Part shown: positions 7,526 through 7,757 of the stretch, in pieces
How positions within the stretch are numbered: the stretch's first letter is position 1
Layout: the number at the start of each line of letters is the position of its first letter
Origin: Methanobacteriota archaeon
GTDB lineage: Archaea > Thermoplasmatota > Poseidoniia > Poseidoniales > Poseidoniaceae
Length of the DNA: 7,757 nt
Reading direction: 5' to 3'
Assembly: GCA_002731395.1 (NCBI GenBank)
Contig: PCBQ01000086.1
Location: 1-7,757 of the forward strand
Translations under genes and position numbers: made by a program
The notes under the pieces: model-generated
Told to the model about the DNA's origin: nothing
The model's database searches: none
Seen by the model: only the letters and a program-made list of their open reading frames with translations

Positions 7526-7757
7526 ATGTATCAAGGACAACAGGGCCAAGCACCCATCTTCATCCTGAAGGAAGGCACCCAGCGTACACGAGGACGTACG
7601 GCTCAATCGAACAACATCGCCGCCGCAAAGGCCGTCGCTGATGCCGTGCGTTCGACGCTCGGGCCCAAAGGCATGGACAAGATGCTCGTGGATTCAATCG
7701 GTGACGTGGTCATCACAAACGACGGTGCGACCATCCTCAAGGAGATGGACATCGAGC
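7526..7757 (+). CDS. Thermosome subunit (group II chaperonin, TCP-1/Cpn60 family), N-terminal part
   Basis: The first 77 residues of an archaeal ATP-dependent chaperonin subunit, cut by the right edge; family members are about 540-550 residues long. The TCP-1 signature RSTLGPKGMDKML (42-54) and the nucleotide-binding block ITNDGATIL (63-71, with D66) are both present and unbroken, in the equatorial domain. The N-terminus (MYQGQQGQAPIFILKEGTQR) is the usual Gln/Gly-rich lead into the conserved P-x-x-x-L-K-E-G segment. Subunits assemble into a double-ring cage that folds cytosolic proteins with a built-in lid. The catalytic Asp of GDGTT lies beyond the window. The gene starts 64 bases after the surface-protein stop and is probably transcribed separately, since chaperonins are usually stress-regulated, but no promoter could be recognised. 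It is the strongest marker that the source is archaeal. Confidence 0.97.
   Translation, partial: MYQGQQGQAPIFILKEGTQRTRGRTAQSNNIAAAKAVADAVRSTLGPKGMDKMLVDSIGDVVITNDGATILKEMDIE

Noticed and set aside
5821..7527. 568-codon open frame on the minus strand opposite the surface-protein gene
   Set aside because: Its translation is low-complexity, rich in His, Arg, Gly and Val without domains, and it mirrors a well-supported plus-strand gene. Long antisense frames are expected in G+C-rich coding DNA.

Overview
The window looks like a piece of an archaeal chromosome, most likely from Marine Group II Euryarchaeota (Poseidoniales) or a close relative in the Thermoplasmatota. The reasons are an archaeal-type thermosome (group II chaperonin) gene at the right edge, a very large exported protein built of NEW3/CARDB-like beta-sandwich repeats with a C-terminal membrane anchor, and a terminal 'GWSMDQWQAYGQ' tag. 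I recall tags of that type on envelope proteins of this group, but I could not search a database. The DNA is G+C-rich by eye and densely coding. All six genes are on the plus strand, with gaps of at most about 71 bases, and I see no RNA gene, CRISPR array, insertion sequence or clear terminator.

Layout: (1) 1-1090, the C-terminal part of an S8 subtilisin-like protease with an Ig-like module and a C-terminal membrane anchor. (2) 1100-2287, a complete class I PLP-dependent aminotransferase with all hallmark residues. (3) 2287-2880, a 197-residue membrane protein with a cysteine-rich, possibly zinc-binding domain; its start overlaps the aminotransferase stop by one base. (4) 2952-4070, a 372-residue protein with about six membrane segments that I do not recognise. 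(5) 4132-7461, a 1109-residue surface protein with a signal peptide, a jelly-roll-like module, four or five tandem beta-sandwich repeats, one membrane span and a Pro/Ala-rich cytoplasmic tail ending in the tag. (6) 7526 to the edge, the N-terminus of a thermosome subunit.

Genes 1-3 are packed tightly enough (9-base gap, then a 1-base overlap) to be co-transcribed. Genes 4-6 are separated by 60-70 bases each, which leaves room for promoters although no convincing TATA box is visible. Genes 1 and 5 are both single-anchor envelope proteins with exposed ectodomains, and genes 3 and 4 are uncharacterised membrane proteins, so the segment is rich in cell-envelope functions between two housekeeping genes. 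I see no direct evidence that they form one system. The parts most worth a second look are the cytoplasmic tag of gene 5, its repeat architecture, and the two unknown membrane proteins.
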